NCBI GenBank assembly: GCA_964443275.1 | Contig: CAYUCE010000010.1 | Location: 1 to 45,020 of the forward strand | Direction of reading: 5' to 3' | Origin: CAYUCE01 sp964443275 | Lineage (GTDB): Bacteria > Bipolaricaulota > Bipolaricaulia > CAYUCE01 | DNA: 45,020 nucleotides | Shown: positions 32,822 to 40,692 of the stretch, in pieces | How the letters are laid out: each line of letters opens with the position of its first letter | Numbering within the stretch: the first letter of the stretch is position 1 | Notes under the pieces: generated by a model | Told to the model about the DNA's origin: nothing | Seen by the model: only the letters and a program-made list of their open reading frames with translations | Databases searched by the model: none | Translations under genes and position numbers: made by a program

Positions 32822-33106
32822 TTATGTATGTTTTAGCCCCCCTTGATAATCCTCTATGGTGACCTTGGATTTTATTCCTCGAGAAGTTAGAAGGTTCAAG
32901 TATTCACCTATCGATAGCTTGGCAAGCTCCGCCCCTTTGCCTATGCTTACTTTATTTTCTGAAAACAATTTAATCGCATATTCCTTCCTTAAACTATCCA
33001 AACCATAATTGAAAGCTTGCTTAAATAACAACTCATCTTCTACCGGTTCGTAGTCTTTTAGCTTCTCCAGAAATTCTTTAACTTCATTTGGAACTTCAAC
33101 CTTCAC
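32822..33106 (-). CDS. UPF0175-family antitoxin-like protein
   Basis: 94 residues. The core LRKEYAIKLFSENKVSIGKG followed by AELAKLSIGEYLNLLTSRGI matches the UPF0175 pattern (small helical proteins with a helix-turn-helix-like unit found as partners of PIN-domain toxins, mostly in archaea and thermophiles). The GTG start follows AGGTGA. Its start overlaps the end of the PIN-like frame upstream by 11 bases. A toxin-antitoxin role is inferred from the family; here the toxin looks incomplete, so the pair may be inactive. Confidence 0.65.
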   Translation of the reverse strand: MKVEVPNEVKEFLEKLKDYEPVEDELLFKQAFNYGLDSLRKEYAIKLFSENKVSIGKGAELAKLSIGEYLNLLTSRGIKSKVTIEDYQGGLKHT

Positions 33107-33401
33107 TTAGATCACCTATGGCTTCTTTTATGATGACGCTGTCATACCATCCGAATTCTTCGAGCTTATTCAGGGCATCTTTAGCTTTTTCCATACCAAT
33201 TATATCTTTTCTTTTTAATTGAACAAGGATATTTATAGCCGTCTCAAATTTGAGAAATGGGTATCTTAGCGACTTGAAAATTAAAACTCCTTTGCCAAAA
33301 CCTTGAGTATCTCGTAGTCGGAAAAACAGGCTGCTTTGCTCTTTTGACATCTGTAACTTCTCGGGTAGCAATCGGACTTTAGTTAAACAGGGATCAAGCA
33401 T
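33096..33401 (-). CDS. PIN-like toxin fragment (uncertain)
   Basis: About 101 residues. Only the C-terminal part (FETAINILVQLKRKDIIGME, then LNKLEEFGWYDSVIIKEAI) resembles the end of PIN-domain proteins that pair with UPF0175. The N-terminal catalytic aspartate region of a PIN domain (a NxSPLI-like start) is not visible, and no ribosome site supports any start. It is probably a 5'-truncated remnant, and might instead be an unrelated short protein. The upstream end runs into the start of the GNAT gene on the other strand. Confidence 0.4.
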   Translation of the reverse strand: MLDPCLTKVRLLPEKLQMSKEQSSLFFRLRDTQGFGKGVLIFKSLRYPFLKFETAINILVQLKRKDIIGMEKAKDALNKLEEFGWYDSVIIKEAIGDLSEG

Positions 33402-33428
33402 TATAATAAACCGAAAGGATGGTTTAGA

Positions 33429-33923
33429 ATGGAAAATTCTAAAAATATTGATTGGCAAATCGAAGAGGCCGCGGAAGATGATTGGTCTTGGATGCGGAAT
33501 GGTTTAATTGAAAGTACCTGGGAAGCTTTAAGCCCTGAACTTAAAAAGGCAGCGGATAAAGAAAAGGTTAGAAAGCGGCTAAATCAAAAAGTGGCTAAAA
33601 TCCGGGGACCGGAAGGCTTTCCCAACCGGGCTTTTATAGCCAAGCATAACAATAGTGGTCGTGCCGGTTTTGTTTGGGTAGCTGAAACTCCGCACCAATT
33701 TACCGGCCAGCCTCAAGGGTTTATACTGGATATTTACGTAACTGAGCGTTACCGAAACCGGGGTTTAGGCAATCGTCTAATGCATATCGCCGAAGAGTGG
33801 GCCAAAGGACGAAACCTAAAGCGCATCGAATTAAGTACATCCGTTGATAATAAACCTGCCCGAAGGCTTTATGAGAAACTGGATTATCAAGTAGAGATGT
33901 TTAGAATGAGCAAAATACTCTAA
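33429..33923 (+). CDS. GNAT-family N-acetyltransferase
   Basis: 164 residues. The acetyl-CoA motif is clear (ILDIYVTERYRNRGLGNRLM with RxxGxG), followed by the second motif LKRIELSTSVDNKPARRLYE and the C-terminal LDYQVEMFRMSK. It moves an acetyl group from acetyl-CoA to an unknown amine, for example a protein N-terminus, an antibiotic or a small metabolite. AAAGGATGG lies upstream of the ATG. It is separated by 63 bp from a methyltransferase gene with the same orientation. Confidence 0.85.
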   Translation: MENSKNIDWQIEEAAEDDWSWMRNGLIESTWEALSPELKKAADKEKVRKRLNQKVAKIRGPEGFPNRAFIAKHNNSGRAGFVWVAETPHQFTGQPQGFILDIYVTERYRNRGLGNRLMHIAEEWAKGRNLKRIELSTSVDNKPARRLYEKLDYQVEMFRMSKIL

Positions 33924-33986
33924 ATTTAATGTAAAGTTTGAATAAATTGAGGTGGATTTCTTACTTAAACATAAGGAGTGAGCACT

Positions 33987-34778
33987 ATGAGCGAATGGCC
34001 AAAAGAGATTTTTGAAGAGCACCCTGAATTATTTTTAACTCAACTGGAAGATAGGACCTCTCAATCTTCCCGGGAAGCCGATCAATTATTGGAGCATTTA
34101 GGTCAGGAAGGTTTCGATCCTCATCGATTGCTTGATCTAAACTGCGGTATTGGACGGCACGCAATTGAGCTGGCAAAAAAAGGAATTCAAGTGGTGGGCA
34201 CGGATATATCTCCTCGCTATCTGGAGATTGGGACTAAAAGAGCCGAGGATGAGAAAGTGGGTGAAAGAACACAATTTAAGGTAAGTGATATGAGGGATAT
34301 CGCTTCTGTTTTGGAAGACGAGGAACCTTTTGACGGAGTCATAAATATGTGGACTTCCTTTGGTTTTTACGATGAAATCACAAATCAGGATATCCTGCGC
34401 CAATGCCGCGTTTTAGTTAAGGAAGGCGGCTTTTTGGCAGTGGACATCATTAATCGAGATTGGTTAATCAAGAACTTTCAACCCCGGTATTTTGAGCAGA
34501 TCGGGAATATGATCTTTTTGGAAAACAGAGGATTTGACCTGGAGAATTCCCGCAGCCACAGCGAATGGACCTATTTGAAGAAAGTGGATGAAAAAACTTA
34601 TGAATTAAAAGGGGAATTTGAAATTGACCTAAGAGTTTGGAGCCTGCATGAGCTGATTGAGTTATTTGAGGAAACGGGATGGAAGTTCCGGCAAGCCTAT
34701 CCTGGATCCATTAACTACCAAGAGAATATCCCCCTACGAGAAGCCAGACAATTACTGGTTATTGGCCGGAAAGAATAG
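33987..34778 (+). CDS. Class I SAM-dependent methyltransferase
   Basis: 263 residues. Motif I is LLDLNCGIGRHAIELAKKG (about residues 49-67), followed by the acidic end of strand 2 (VVGTDISPRYLEIG), DMRDIASVL and FDGVINMWTSFGFYDEI. The C-terminal part (RVWSLHELIELFEETGWKFR) is the usual end of the fold. The substrate is unknown. The ATG at 33987 is chosen over the GTG at 33978 because AAGGAGTG is correctly spaced for it. Confidence 0.85.
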   Translation: MSEWPKEIFEEHPELFLTQLEDRTSQSSREADQLLEHLGQEGFDPHRLLDLNCGIGRHAIELAKKGIQVVGTDISPRYLEIGTKRAEDEKVGERTQFKVSDMRDIASVLEDEEPFDGVINMWTSFGFYDEITNQDILRQCRVLVKEGGFLAVDIINRDWLIKNFQPRYFEQIGNMIFLENRGFDLENSRSHSEWTYLKKVDEKTYELKGEFEIDLRVWSLHELIELFEETGWKFRQAYPGSINYQENIPLREARQLLVIGRKE

Positions 34779-35208
34779 AGCTGTTTCCTGATGGGCGATT
34801 GGTGAGTAGAATTAGCCTATTGAAATTTGCCAGATGCTATTCTCTCGCAAGAAATAAAAAGCGATGCTTACCTCAAAGATGCAGGGCCATTGAGAGATGG
34901 AAGAAACCTATGGAGAAAACGTGAGCAGCAAGCACACCGTAATCAATAAAATGAGAGGAGGCCAATATCTTAAATTTACACTCCTTCCTTTGGAGAATAT
35001 CCTAGTAGAAAGCCTATCTTGCACACTTCCCTTTTTTACATTATTATGAAGTAGGCTTCTAGATAATCAAGATGATTTTGACATGATTACGATCTCCGAC
35101 GATTTCAATAATTATAAAGGGTTTTGCATAGATAATAATAAGGAAATGATAAGAGTATCTTAAATCGAGGTATGAGTTGGAAATCTCGCAAGTTAGGTGA
35201 CGGATATT
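34779..35208. other. Intergenic stretch before the ATPase/TPR module
   Basis: About 430 AT-rich bases. There are no frames with ribosome sites and no recognisable RNA or repeat. It separates the GNAT/methyltransferase genes from the ATPase gene and should contain the promoter of the latter. Confidence 0.5.
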
Positions 35209-36498
35209 ATGAATTGGAAAGAAATTTATAAAAACCTGGATCCAAAAGAGCCTTTGGAGAAGAACGATCGAAGATTGTGCAAGAATCTTTTTGGAAACCA
35301 CGTAAGTGATCTAGCAGAACTTATCTCGGTGGAAGGGGGCAGAAACCAAAAGTTTTTATTTTCAGGAAACATAGGATCTGGAAAATCAACGTTCCTGAAC
35401 CTCCTTGAAAAGCATCAAAAGATCGAAAAGGAATTTTCGACGGTGAAATTTTCCATAAAAGATATCCTTGACCCAAATGATACTACCCATATTGATCTGC
35501 TTCTTTGTTTAACGATTAAGACTTTTGAGGAAGTGACCGAAAGCGAAATGGAGATTGGGAAAGATCTTATGGAAAAAGTGCAGACACTTGCGTTAAAGCT
35601 TGCAGGACTCATTGAAGAAGAAAAAAGCGAGCACCTTAAGAGTAAACTCGGCGTTGGAGCAGAATTGGGGGTTGGAGTACCAAAACTCATAAATTGGTTT
35701 AACGCGGGGCTTTTCGGACGATATAGGCTTGAAAAGGAGACTAGGGAAGAGATTCGCCGACATTATAAAACTAGAATAACCGAGTTACTTAATGCAATTA
35801 ATGATATCTTAGATCGTGTTAATCAGGTGTTGGATGAAAAGAAGCTATTAATTCTGATCGATGATACTGATAAAATTCCCCCAGACCAGGGTTTGAAAAT
35901 CTTTCGCGATAACGGCCATCACCTTTCTGCACTTAACTCCAATATGCTCTTTATTATAGATACTTCTTTATCTTGCTTTGATGATTACCCAATCACAGTA
36001 AGCACGATAGGAAAGGAATGGTTTTTCTCTGCGGTTAAAATCCAGGAGAAGGATGGCGGCTCCTCGAAAGACACGGAGATAAATTGGGAGATATTACAAA
36101 ATCTCGTTCACAAAAGAATCCCTAAAAAGTTTATAGAAAAGAAAGCTTTAGAGAAAGCAATAAAGATGAGCGGGGGAGTAGTTAGAGAGCTAATTCGTAT
36201 TCTGGAAAAGGCCACGTTCTCAGCTAAAGGGAAGATTCGAGAGGATCACATTGATTATGCTGTAATTGAAATACGGAATAGATATAACCTCCGTTCTCGG
36301 CACACCAAAATATTGAAAAAAATACTGGATAATCCTGATTGGTTAACCACCTCAGAAGAGGATACATCGGAATATGATGAGATTATCAGGAAGCTCCTCT
36401 GGATGCCCACACTCTTCAACTATCGAAACGGCGAGGACAAATGGTATAGGCCATATCCTGTTTTCATACCATGGCTTCAAAAGCTACAAAACGATTAA
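35209..36498 (+). CDS. P-loop ATPase of the two-gene ATPase/TPR module
   Basis: 429 residues. Walker A is FSGNIGSGKSTFLNLL (residues about 51-66) and Walker B is KKLLILIDDTDKIPP (about 210-224). A helical insertion between them (IEEEKSEHLKSKLGVGAELG) and a C-terminal winged-helix-like part (ALEKAIKMSGGVVRELIRIL, as in ORC/STAND-type AAA proteins) follow. This places it in the KAP/STAND-like group of AAA+ ATPases, without a known name. The ATG at 35209 is used because AGGTGA lies nine bases upstream; a GTG at 35197 overlaps that site. It overlaps the TPR gene by 28 bases, so the two products probably act together. Confidence 0.75.
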   Translation: MNWKEIYKNLDPKEPLEKNDRRLCKNLFGNHVSDLAELISVEGGRNQKFLFSGNIGSGKSTFLNLLEKHQKIEKEFSTVKFSIKDILDPNDTTHIDLLLCLTIKTFEEVTESEMEIGKDLMEKVQTLALKLAGLIEEEKSEHLKSKLGVGAELGVGVPKLINWFNAGLFGRYRLEKETREEIRRHYKTRITELLNAINDILDRVNQVLDEKKLLILIDDTDKIPPDQGLKIFRDNGHHLSALNSNMLFIIDTSLSCFDDYPITVSTIGKEWFFSAVKIQEKDGGSSKDTEINWEILQNLVHKRIPKKFIEKKALEKAIKMSGGVVRELIRILEKATFSAKGKIREDHIDYAVIEIRNRYNLRSRHTKILKKILDNPDWLTTSEEDTSEYDEIIRKLLWMPTLFNYRNGEDKWYRPYPVFIPWLQKLQND

Positions 36499-37916
36499 CG
36501 CCTGAACAGAGACTTAACCTAAGAAAGCTTATCCAAGAAATAGATCTTCACTTAGAATTAGGTAAAAGTGGGATTTTTATTATTAGGTTGGATTCCGTTA
36601 CAGGGAAAAAGCTTGTGCAAAGTGAATTAAGAGAAAAAATAGAAGATGTTGCTTGGTATCAGATTGATTCCAACGATAATGATCCGCTCCTTCAAATTAA
36701 AAACCTCATCAATAAAGAAGCCATCGATCCCTCACAGACAGTTTTTTCCCTCCACATAAATAATTTAAGTGAGTCCCAGCTACGTGAAACCCTCCGAGCT
36801 TTAAATACTAGAAGAGAATATATTCCACAAGAAAAGTTGGTTCTCTTGATGTGGACTTCTATTGACCAGCTAGGTATGATTCCTGAATTTGCTAAGGATT
36901 TCTGGGGATTCCGGACCTCTATTTACAATTTTGCTCTAAAACCTTTTAGGCGAAAAGGTAGAATAAAAGGACTTGGAAGCTTGAAGGAAAAGATCAAAGA
37001 AACCGAGGCACTTATTAAGAAGGAGGAGGAGAAGGAAAATCCTAAGAGGAGTCTTCTGGGGACCCTTTATTTTAGATTAGGAGAGCAATTAATGAAGGCA
37101 TCTTCCTTGGATGCTTCTTTGCGAGCTTTTGCAAAAGCACAAGAATTATTTAAAAAAACGGAAAATAAACACAATCGGGCGGCTGCTCTTGGGAGCATCG
37201 GTAATGTCTATAGTGATAGAGGCGATTTAGATGAAGCACTGAAATATCATAAGCAGGCCCTTGAGATCCACCGGGAAATAGGCAACCAGCTAGGGGTGGC
37301 CAATCAGCTTGGGAATATCGGTCTNNNNNNNNNNNNNNNNNNNNNNNNNNNNNNNNNNNNNNNNNNNNNNNNNNNNNNNNNNNNNNNNNNNNNNNNNNNN
37401 NNNNNNNNNNNNNNNNNNNNNNNNAAGCAGGCCCTTGAAATCCACCGGGAAATAGGCAACCAGCTAGGTGTGGCTTCAGGTCTTGGGAATATCGGTAATG
37501 TCTATAGTGATAGAGGCGATTTAGATGAAGCACTGAAGTATCATAAGCAGGCCCTTGAAATCCACCGGGAAATAGGCAACCAGCTAGGTGTGGCTTCAGA
37601 TCTTGGGAACATCGGTCTTGTCTATAGTGATAGAGGCGATCTAGATGAAGCACTGAAGTATCATAAGCAGGCCCTTGAGATCCACCGGGAAATAGGCAAC
37701 CAGCTGGGGGTGGCCAATCAGCTTGGGAATATCGGTAATGTCTATAGTGATAAAGGCGATCTAGATGAAGCACTGAAGTATTATAAGCAGGCCCTTGAAA
37801 TCGACCGGGAAATTGCAGCTAAAGATAAGGTTAGACAAATTTCTGAAAATATTGAGATCATCAACCGGGCAATGGAGAAAGGAAAAGAGCTTGAAGGAGT
37901 TAAAACTGAAAGCTAA
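36471..37916 (+). CDS. TPR-repeat protein, partner of the ATPase (contains assembly gap)
   Basis: 481 codons as assembled, including 34 unknown residues. Residues 1-165 form an alpha/beta domain without a Walker A motif; its end (LNTRREYIPQEKLVLLMWTS, then AKDFWGFRTSIYNF) resembles the 'LNxxRE...lvfW...ApDfWs' pattern found N-terminal to TPRs in large STAND ATPases. A short helical linker leads to at least five 40-residue TPR units (GNVYSDRGDLDEALKYHKQA, then LEIHREIGNQLGVAN) that are nearly identical to one another. The C-terminus (IEIINRAMEKGKELEG) is helical. Here the NTPase and the repeat sensor are separate genes, coupled by a 28-base overlap. The repeats probably bind a protein ligand; the true repeat number is unknown. 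Confidence 0.75.
   Translation: MASKATKRLTPEQRLNLRKLIQEIDLHLELGKSGIFIIRLDSVTGKKLVQSELREKIEDVAWYQIDSNDNDPLLQIKNLINKEAIDPSQTVFSLHINNLSESQLRETLRALNTRREYIPQEKLVLLMWTSIDQLGMIPEFAKDFWGFRTSIYNFALKPFRRKGRIKGLGSLKEKIKETEALIKKEEEKENPKRSLLGTLYFRLGEQLMKASSLDASLRAFAKAQELFKKTENKHNRAAALGSIGNVYSDRGDLDEALKYHKQALEIHREIGNQLGVANQLGNIGXXXXXXXXXXXXXXXXXXXXXXXXXXXXXXXXXXKQALEIHREIGNQLGVASGLGNIGNVYSDRGDLDEALKYHKQALEIHREIGNQLGVASDLGNIGLVYSDRGDLDEALKYHKQALEIHREIGNQLGVANQLGNIGNVYSDKGDLDEALKYYKQALEIDREIAAKDKVRQISENIEIINRAMEKGKELEGVKTES
37191..37844 (+). repeat. Tandem 120-bp repeats encoding TPR units
   Basis: The string GGGA(A/G)(T/C)ATCGGT recurs at 37191, 37311, 37485, 37605 and 37725, exactly 120 bases apart except across the gap. 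Copies differ by only a few bases (for example AATCAGCTTGGG against TCAGGTCTTGGG), which suggests recent duplication or gene conversion. Confidence 0.95.
37325..37424. other. Assembly gap of 100 N
   Basis: Exactly 100 undetermined bases inside the repeat array, a conventional placeholder. If a single unit were intact the missing piece would be 46 bases; any additional whole units would add 120 each. Both keep the reading frame. Confidence 1.
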
Positions 37917-37973
37917 ATAGGGTATCTATCAGAATTAATAATTTAAACACGTTTTCTTGTAGTTTTCAGTTTA

Positions 37974-38186
37974 CTAGGTTTTAATGGATTGCCAGGCGTC
38001 GCCGTAGGTTCCCGTAGTGCACGGGGTATCACTGCAAAGGTGGTTTTTGGGACCTTCCATAGGGTCCAGTCTTCTGGTGGTTGAGTCCCATAAGGGTTTG
38101 ATCCATTCCGGACCTTTATCTGCAGGTCCGTTTCCCTCTATGCCCAGTACGGCGAAGGCAGGCTTGGTAATAACATCAATTTTCAT
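37974..38186 (-). pseudogene. Truncated GyrI-like (effector-binding) domain protein
   Basis: 70 residues. The first 35 (MKIDVITKPAFAVLGIEGNG, then GPEWIKPLWD) resemble the start of GyrI-like small-molecule-binding proteins, which are usually about 150 residues long. After this the sequence (MEGPKNHLCSDTPCTTGTYG) no longer fits the family and soon stops, and no continuation is visible in other frames. AGAGGAG precedes the ATG, and it lies 57 bp behind the ribokinase gene on the same strand, so it may still be transcribed. A genuine short protein is possible. Confidence 0.45.
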
Positions 38187-38243
38187 TGAAACTCCTCTCT
38201 CATCACACTTTTATTTTGGTTACTCCTCTTTTTTGGCTTTGCG

Positions 38244-39167
38244 TTATCTCAATATATCTTGGACCTCTTCCCGGGTGGGCATTGAGGTTTGGGCTCCCCT
38301 TTTGGTTGCTGATAATGCGCCTGCTGCATTGGCGTAATTAATTGCCTCTGGACGCGATTTATCTTGAGCAAGAGAAAATGCCAGGCCGGCATTAAAAGCA
38401 TCTCCGGCAGCAGTGGTGTCAATTATCTCTACTCGGTGAGGGGGATATTGTACGAATTTGCTTTTGGTTATCAGGTAGGAGCCGCTTTCACCCGCTTTGC
38501 AAATTATCGATTTTACTTGCTTTTGGCTTATCAAAGATCTGCCGGCTTTCTTTAATGATTCATCATCTGAGATAGTCTTATTGGACAAAACTTCTAACTC
38601 CACTAGGTTTGGGGTGAGAATATCTACCCGCTCCATAGGAAGTGAACGGATATCTTTTGCAGGAGCGGGATCAAGAATTACCAAGGGACGGTCCGTAGAT
38701 AGATTATTTAGTAAATAACCGATGGTTTCCAGAGGTATTTCGAATTGCAAGAGCAAAACTTTTGCCTCTTCGATCTTGGGCAGAACCTTTTCAATGTATA
38801 AAGAGTCTACTTCTCCGTTTGCTCCTTGATTTATGGCGATCATATTTTCGCCCTGATCATCGACCAGGATGGTTGCTATTCCGGAGGAAAATCCCTTTTG
38901 GGCGATGACTTGATCAGTATTTACTCCGTTATCTTTTAAGGATTTGATTAGCTGGGAGCTAAATAGGTCATCGCCAACCATCCCGTACATACTGACTTCT
39001 CCTCCCAGCCGGCCAACACCTACAGCCTGATTGGCACCCTTTCCTCCGGGAAACTGTGTAAACCTCTTGGCTACTACTGTCTCTCCGGGAGAAGGGAAAC
39101 TGGAAACCTCGGTTACCAAATCCATGTTAATGCTACCTACCACGGCGATATCATTAGCTTCGCTCAT
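38244..39167 (-). CDS. rbsK: Ribokinase (PfkB family)
   Basis: 307 residues, normal length. The ribokinase start is VVGSINMDLVTEVSSFPSPG, then FPGGKGANQAVGVGRLGG with the substrate Gly-Gly-Lys; the C-terminal PfkB motif is DTTAAGDAFNAGLAFSLA with the catalytic aspartate. It phosphorylates ribose to ribose 5-phosphate, or possibly a related sugar or nucleoside. The ATG at 39167 follows AAAGGG; an in-frame start 29 codons upstream adds residues foreign to the family. No ribose transporter or D-ribose pyranase is adjacent, so the sugar may come from nucleoside breakdown. Confidence 0.9.
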   Translation of the reverse strand: MSEANDIAVVGSINMDLVTEVSSFPSPGETVVAKRFTQFPGGKGANQAVGVGRLGGEVSMYGMVGDDLFSSQLIKSLKDNGVNTDQVIAQKGFSSGIATILVDDQGENMIAINQGANGEVDSLYIEKVLPKIEEAKVLLLQFEIPLETIGYLLNNLSTDRPLVILDPAPAKDIRSLPMERVDILTPNLVELEVLSNKTISDDESLKKAGRSLISQKQVKSIICKAGESGSYLITKSKFVQYPPHRVEIIDTTAAGDAFNAGLAFSLAQDKSRPEAINYANAAGALSATKRGAQTSMPTREEVQDILR

Positions 39168-39652
39168 TTCGACCCTTTTACTGTGCTTTTTTATAGGTAT
39201 TATCACTTCAGAAAGTAGTTTTGGTAAAGTAACCCTTCCACATTTTGTCAGCAAACTCCTTACTTTTTAAATCACGATGGCCAAATCTAAAATAGCAAAG
39301 CACGATTTTCCTCCATGGTTGCAGTTGTTCTTGTTTTGATTCTTTTGACCAATTATCACCTGTTGGTGGCCAGGTTAGGTAATTGTAAAACCGCCTATTT
39401 TTAGTAAGATTTGTGAGTCTGAATAAATTTATGTGATGGCCGCTCCGCTAAGTTTGGGATTTGCAGATGTCGGCACCTCCGGAGGGGAAATAGGATCATT
39501 TCCATCAAAGATGAGTAAATTATCGGGGAGCGGGGAGAGACTGAAAGGGAAAACCTTGCGCAAAGGGGAAAGAATCAACAAAATGAAGGAGCCAGCTTTA
39601 GCGGTCTTAAAAAAAGTGAGCGATTTACTGATAAATATGAGTCAGGAGATCA
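39168..39652. other. Intergenic stretch between ribokinase and the RdhA-like gene
   Basis: About 485 bases. A + strand frame at 39433-39687 (84 codons, Lys/Glu-rich at its end) overlaps the RdhA-like start by 35 bases; it has no clear ribosome site and no recognisable similarity, so I do not call it a gene. The first half shows no feature; the ribokinase promoter should be here on the - strand. Confidence 0.4.
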
Positions 39653-40663
39653 ATGATGAAAAACAACTTACCACCCTACGAAGTTAATAAACGGGTTCTC
39701 ACTAGATTTGACTATAGACAGACCGTCTTTTCCAGAATTTTTTGGGACCAAAATGCTCCTTTTTACGGGAAACAGATGTATGAGAAGGTGACAGAAATTA
39801 TCTCGGAAAATCAGGATGGTTATTCCCGCACTGAATTCGCTCAAATGTTAGGAGCCTGGAGCGTTTATGATTATTTCCACCATGCCTTCTCTTGGAAAAG
39901 GCCCCAAGAGGCCAATAACGTGATGACCAAACCTAAACCCAAAAAATACTCAGGAATGGGACCCTCGGCTATGAGTGAAAAAGTCAAACAGACAGCTAAA
40001 CTATATGGTGCGTCACTATGCGGCATCTGTGAAATTGACCGCCGATGGATATATTCCCATGACGACCGCGGTAGGCCGATTGAAATACCAGAGGAGTACA
40101 AATACGCAGTGGTTATGGGGATAGAAATGGATCCGGAAGCTATCAAAACATCACCCAGCTTCCCGGCTGCTACCGCCTCCGCTCTTGGCTATTCCAAGAT
40201 GGCCTTCTGTATAGCCTGCTTAGCGGAATTTATCAGGAATTTGGGCTATAAAGCTATTCCAATGGGTAACGATACTGCCTTAAGCATCCCTTTAGCCATC
40301 GATGCCGGGCTGGGTGAGCTGGGGAGAAATGGGTTGTTGATTACTCCTGAGTATGGACCGTGTGTACGGATTTGCAAAGTATTCACTGACTTACCGCTTG
40401 AACCGGACAAACCCGAAGAATTCGGGATCACAGACTTTTGTAAAGGATGCAAAAAATGTGCAGAGGCTTGCGAGGCGGATGCCATTCAAAACTGCGCCGA
40501 ACCGACCTTCGGAGTGGTATGTCCTTCTAACAACCGGGGTATCTTACGATGGCCCGTAAATCACGACAAGTGCTATTCGTTTTGGGTGGAAAATGGGGCG
40601 GATTGTTCAACTTGTATCGCGGTATGTCCCTATACTCCCGATAATGAGAAAACTAGCGAATGA
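39653..40663 (+). CDS. Reductive-dehalogenase-like (RdhA-family) corrinoid Fe-S protein, no TAT signal
   Basis: 336 residues. Two iron-sulfur motifs close the protein: FCKGCKKCAEACEADAIQNC (Cys about 263, 266, 269, 273) and GADCSTCIAVCPYT (Cys about 318, 321, 325) with an extra Cys at 307 in HDKCYSFW. The segment GILRWPVNHDKCYSFWVENG is characteristic of RdhA. The middle (AFCIACLAEFIRNLGYKAIP, then GLGELGRNGLLITPEYGP) is the B12-binding nitroreductase-like fold shared with epoxyqueuosine reductase QueG. The chain lacks the twin-arginine signal and is much shorter than respiratory RdhA (about 450-500), and no RdhB anchor is adjacent. It is likely a cytoplasmic corrinoid reductase of unknown substrate. 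GGAGATCA precedes the ATG pair. Confidence 0.82.
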   Translation: MMKNNLPPYEVNKRVLTRFDYRQTVFSRIFWDQNAPFYGKQMYEKVTEIISENQDGYSRTEFAQMLGAWSVYDYFHHAFSWKRPQEANNVMTKPKPKKYSGMGPSAMSEKVKQTAKLYGASLCGICEIDRRWIYSHDDRGRPIEIPEEYKYAVVMGIEMDPEAIKTSPSFPAATASALGYSKMAFCIACLAEFIRNLGYKAIPMGNDTALSIPLAIDAGLGELGRNGLLITPEYGPCVRICKVFTDLPLEPDKPEEFGITDFCKGCKKCAEACEADAIQNCAEPTFGVVCPSNNRGILRWPVNHDKCYSFWVENGADCSTCIAVCPYTPDNEKTSE

Positions 40664-40692
40664 TATTTTTGGGGCTCACATAATCGTTTTCT

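Noticed and set aside
37150..37773. Long open frame on the - strand across the TPR repeats
   Set aside because: It is the complement of the repeat array, has repetitive composition without any domain and no ribosome site; it is a shadow of the TPR gene.
37191..37844. Regular direct repeats that could suggest a CRISPR array
   Set aside because: The unit is 120 bp with no unique spacers, it is fully coding and gives TPR units in frame; no cas genes are present.
39433..39687. 84-codon frame ahead of the RdhA-like gene, considered as a small partner such as RdhB
   Set aside because: RdhB is a membrane protein with several spans; this frame is hydrophilic, without a clear start signal. It is noted in the intergenic entry only.
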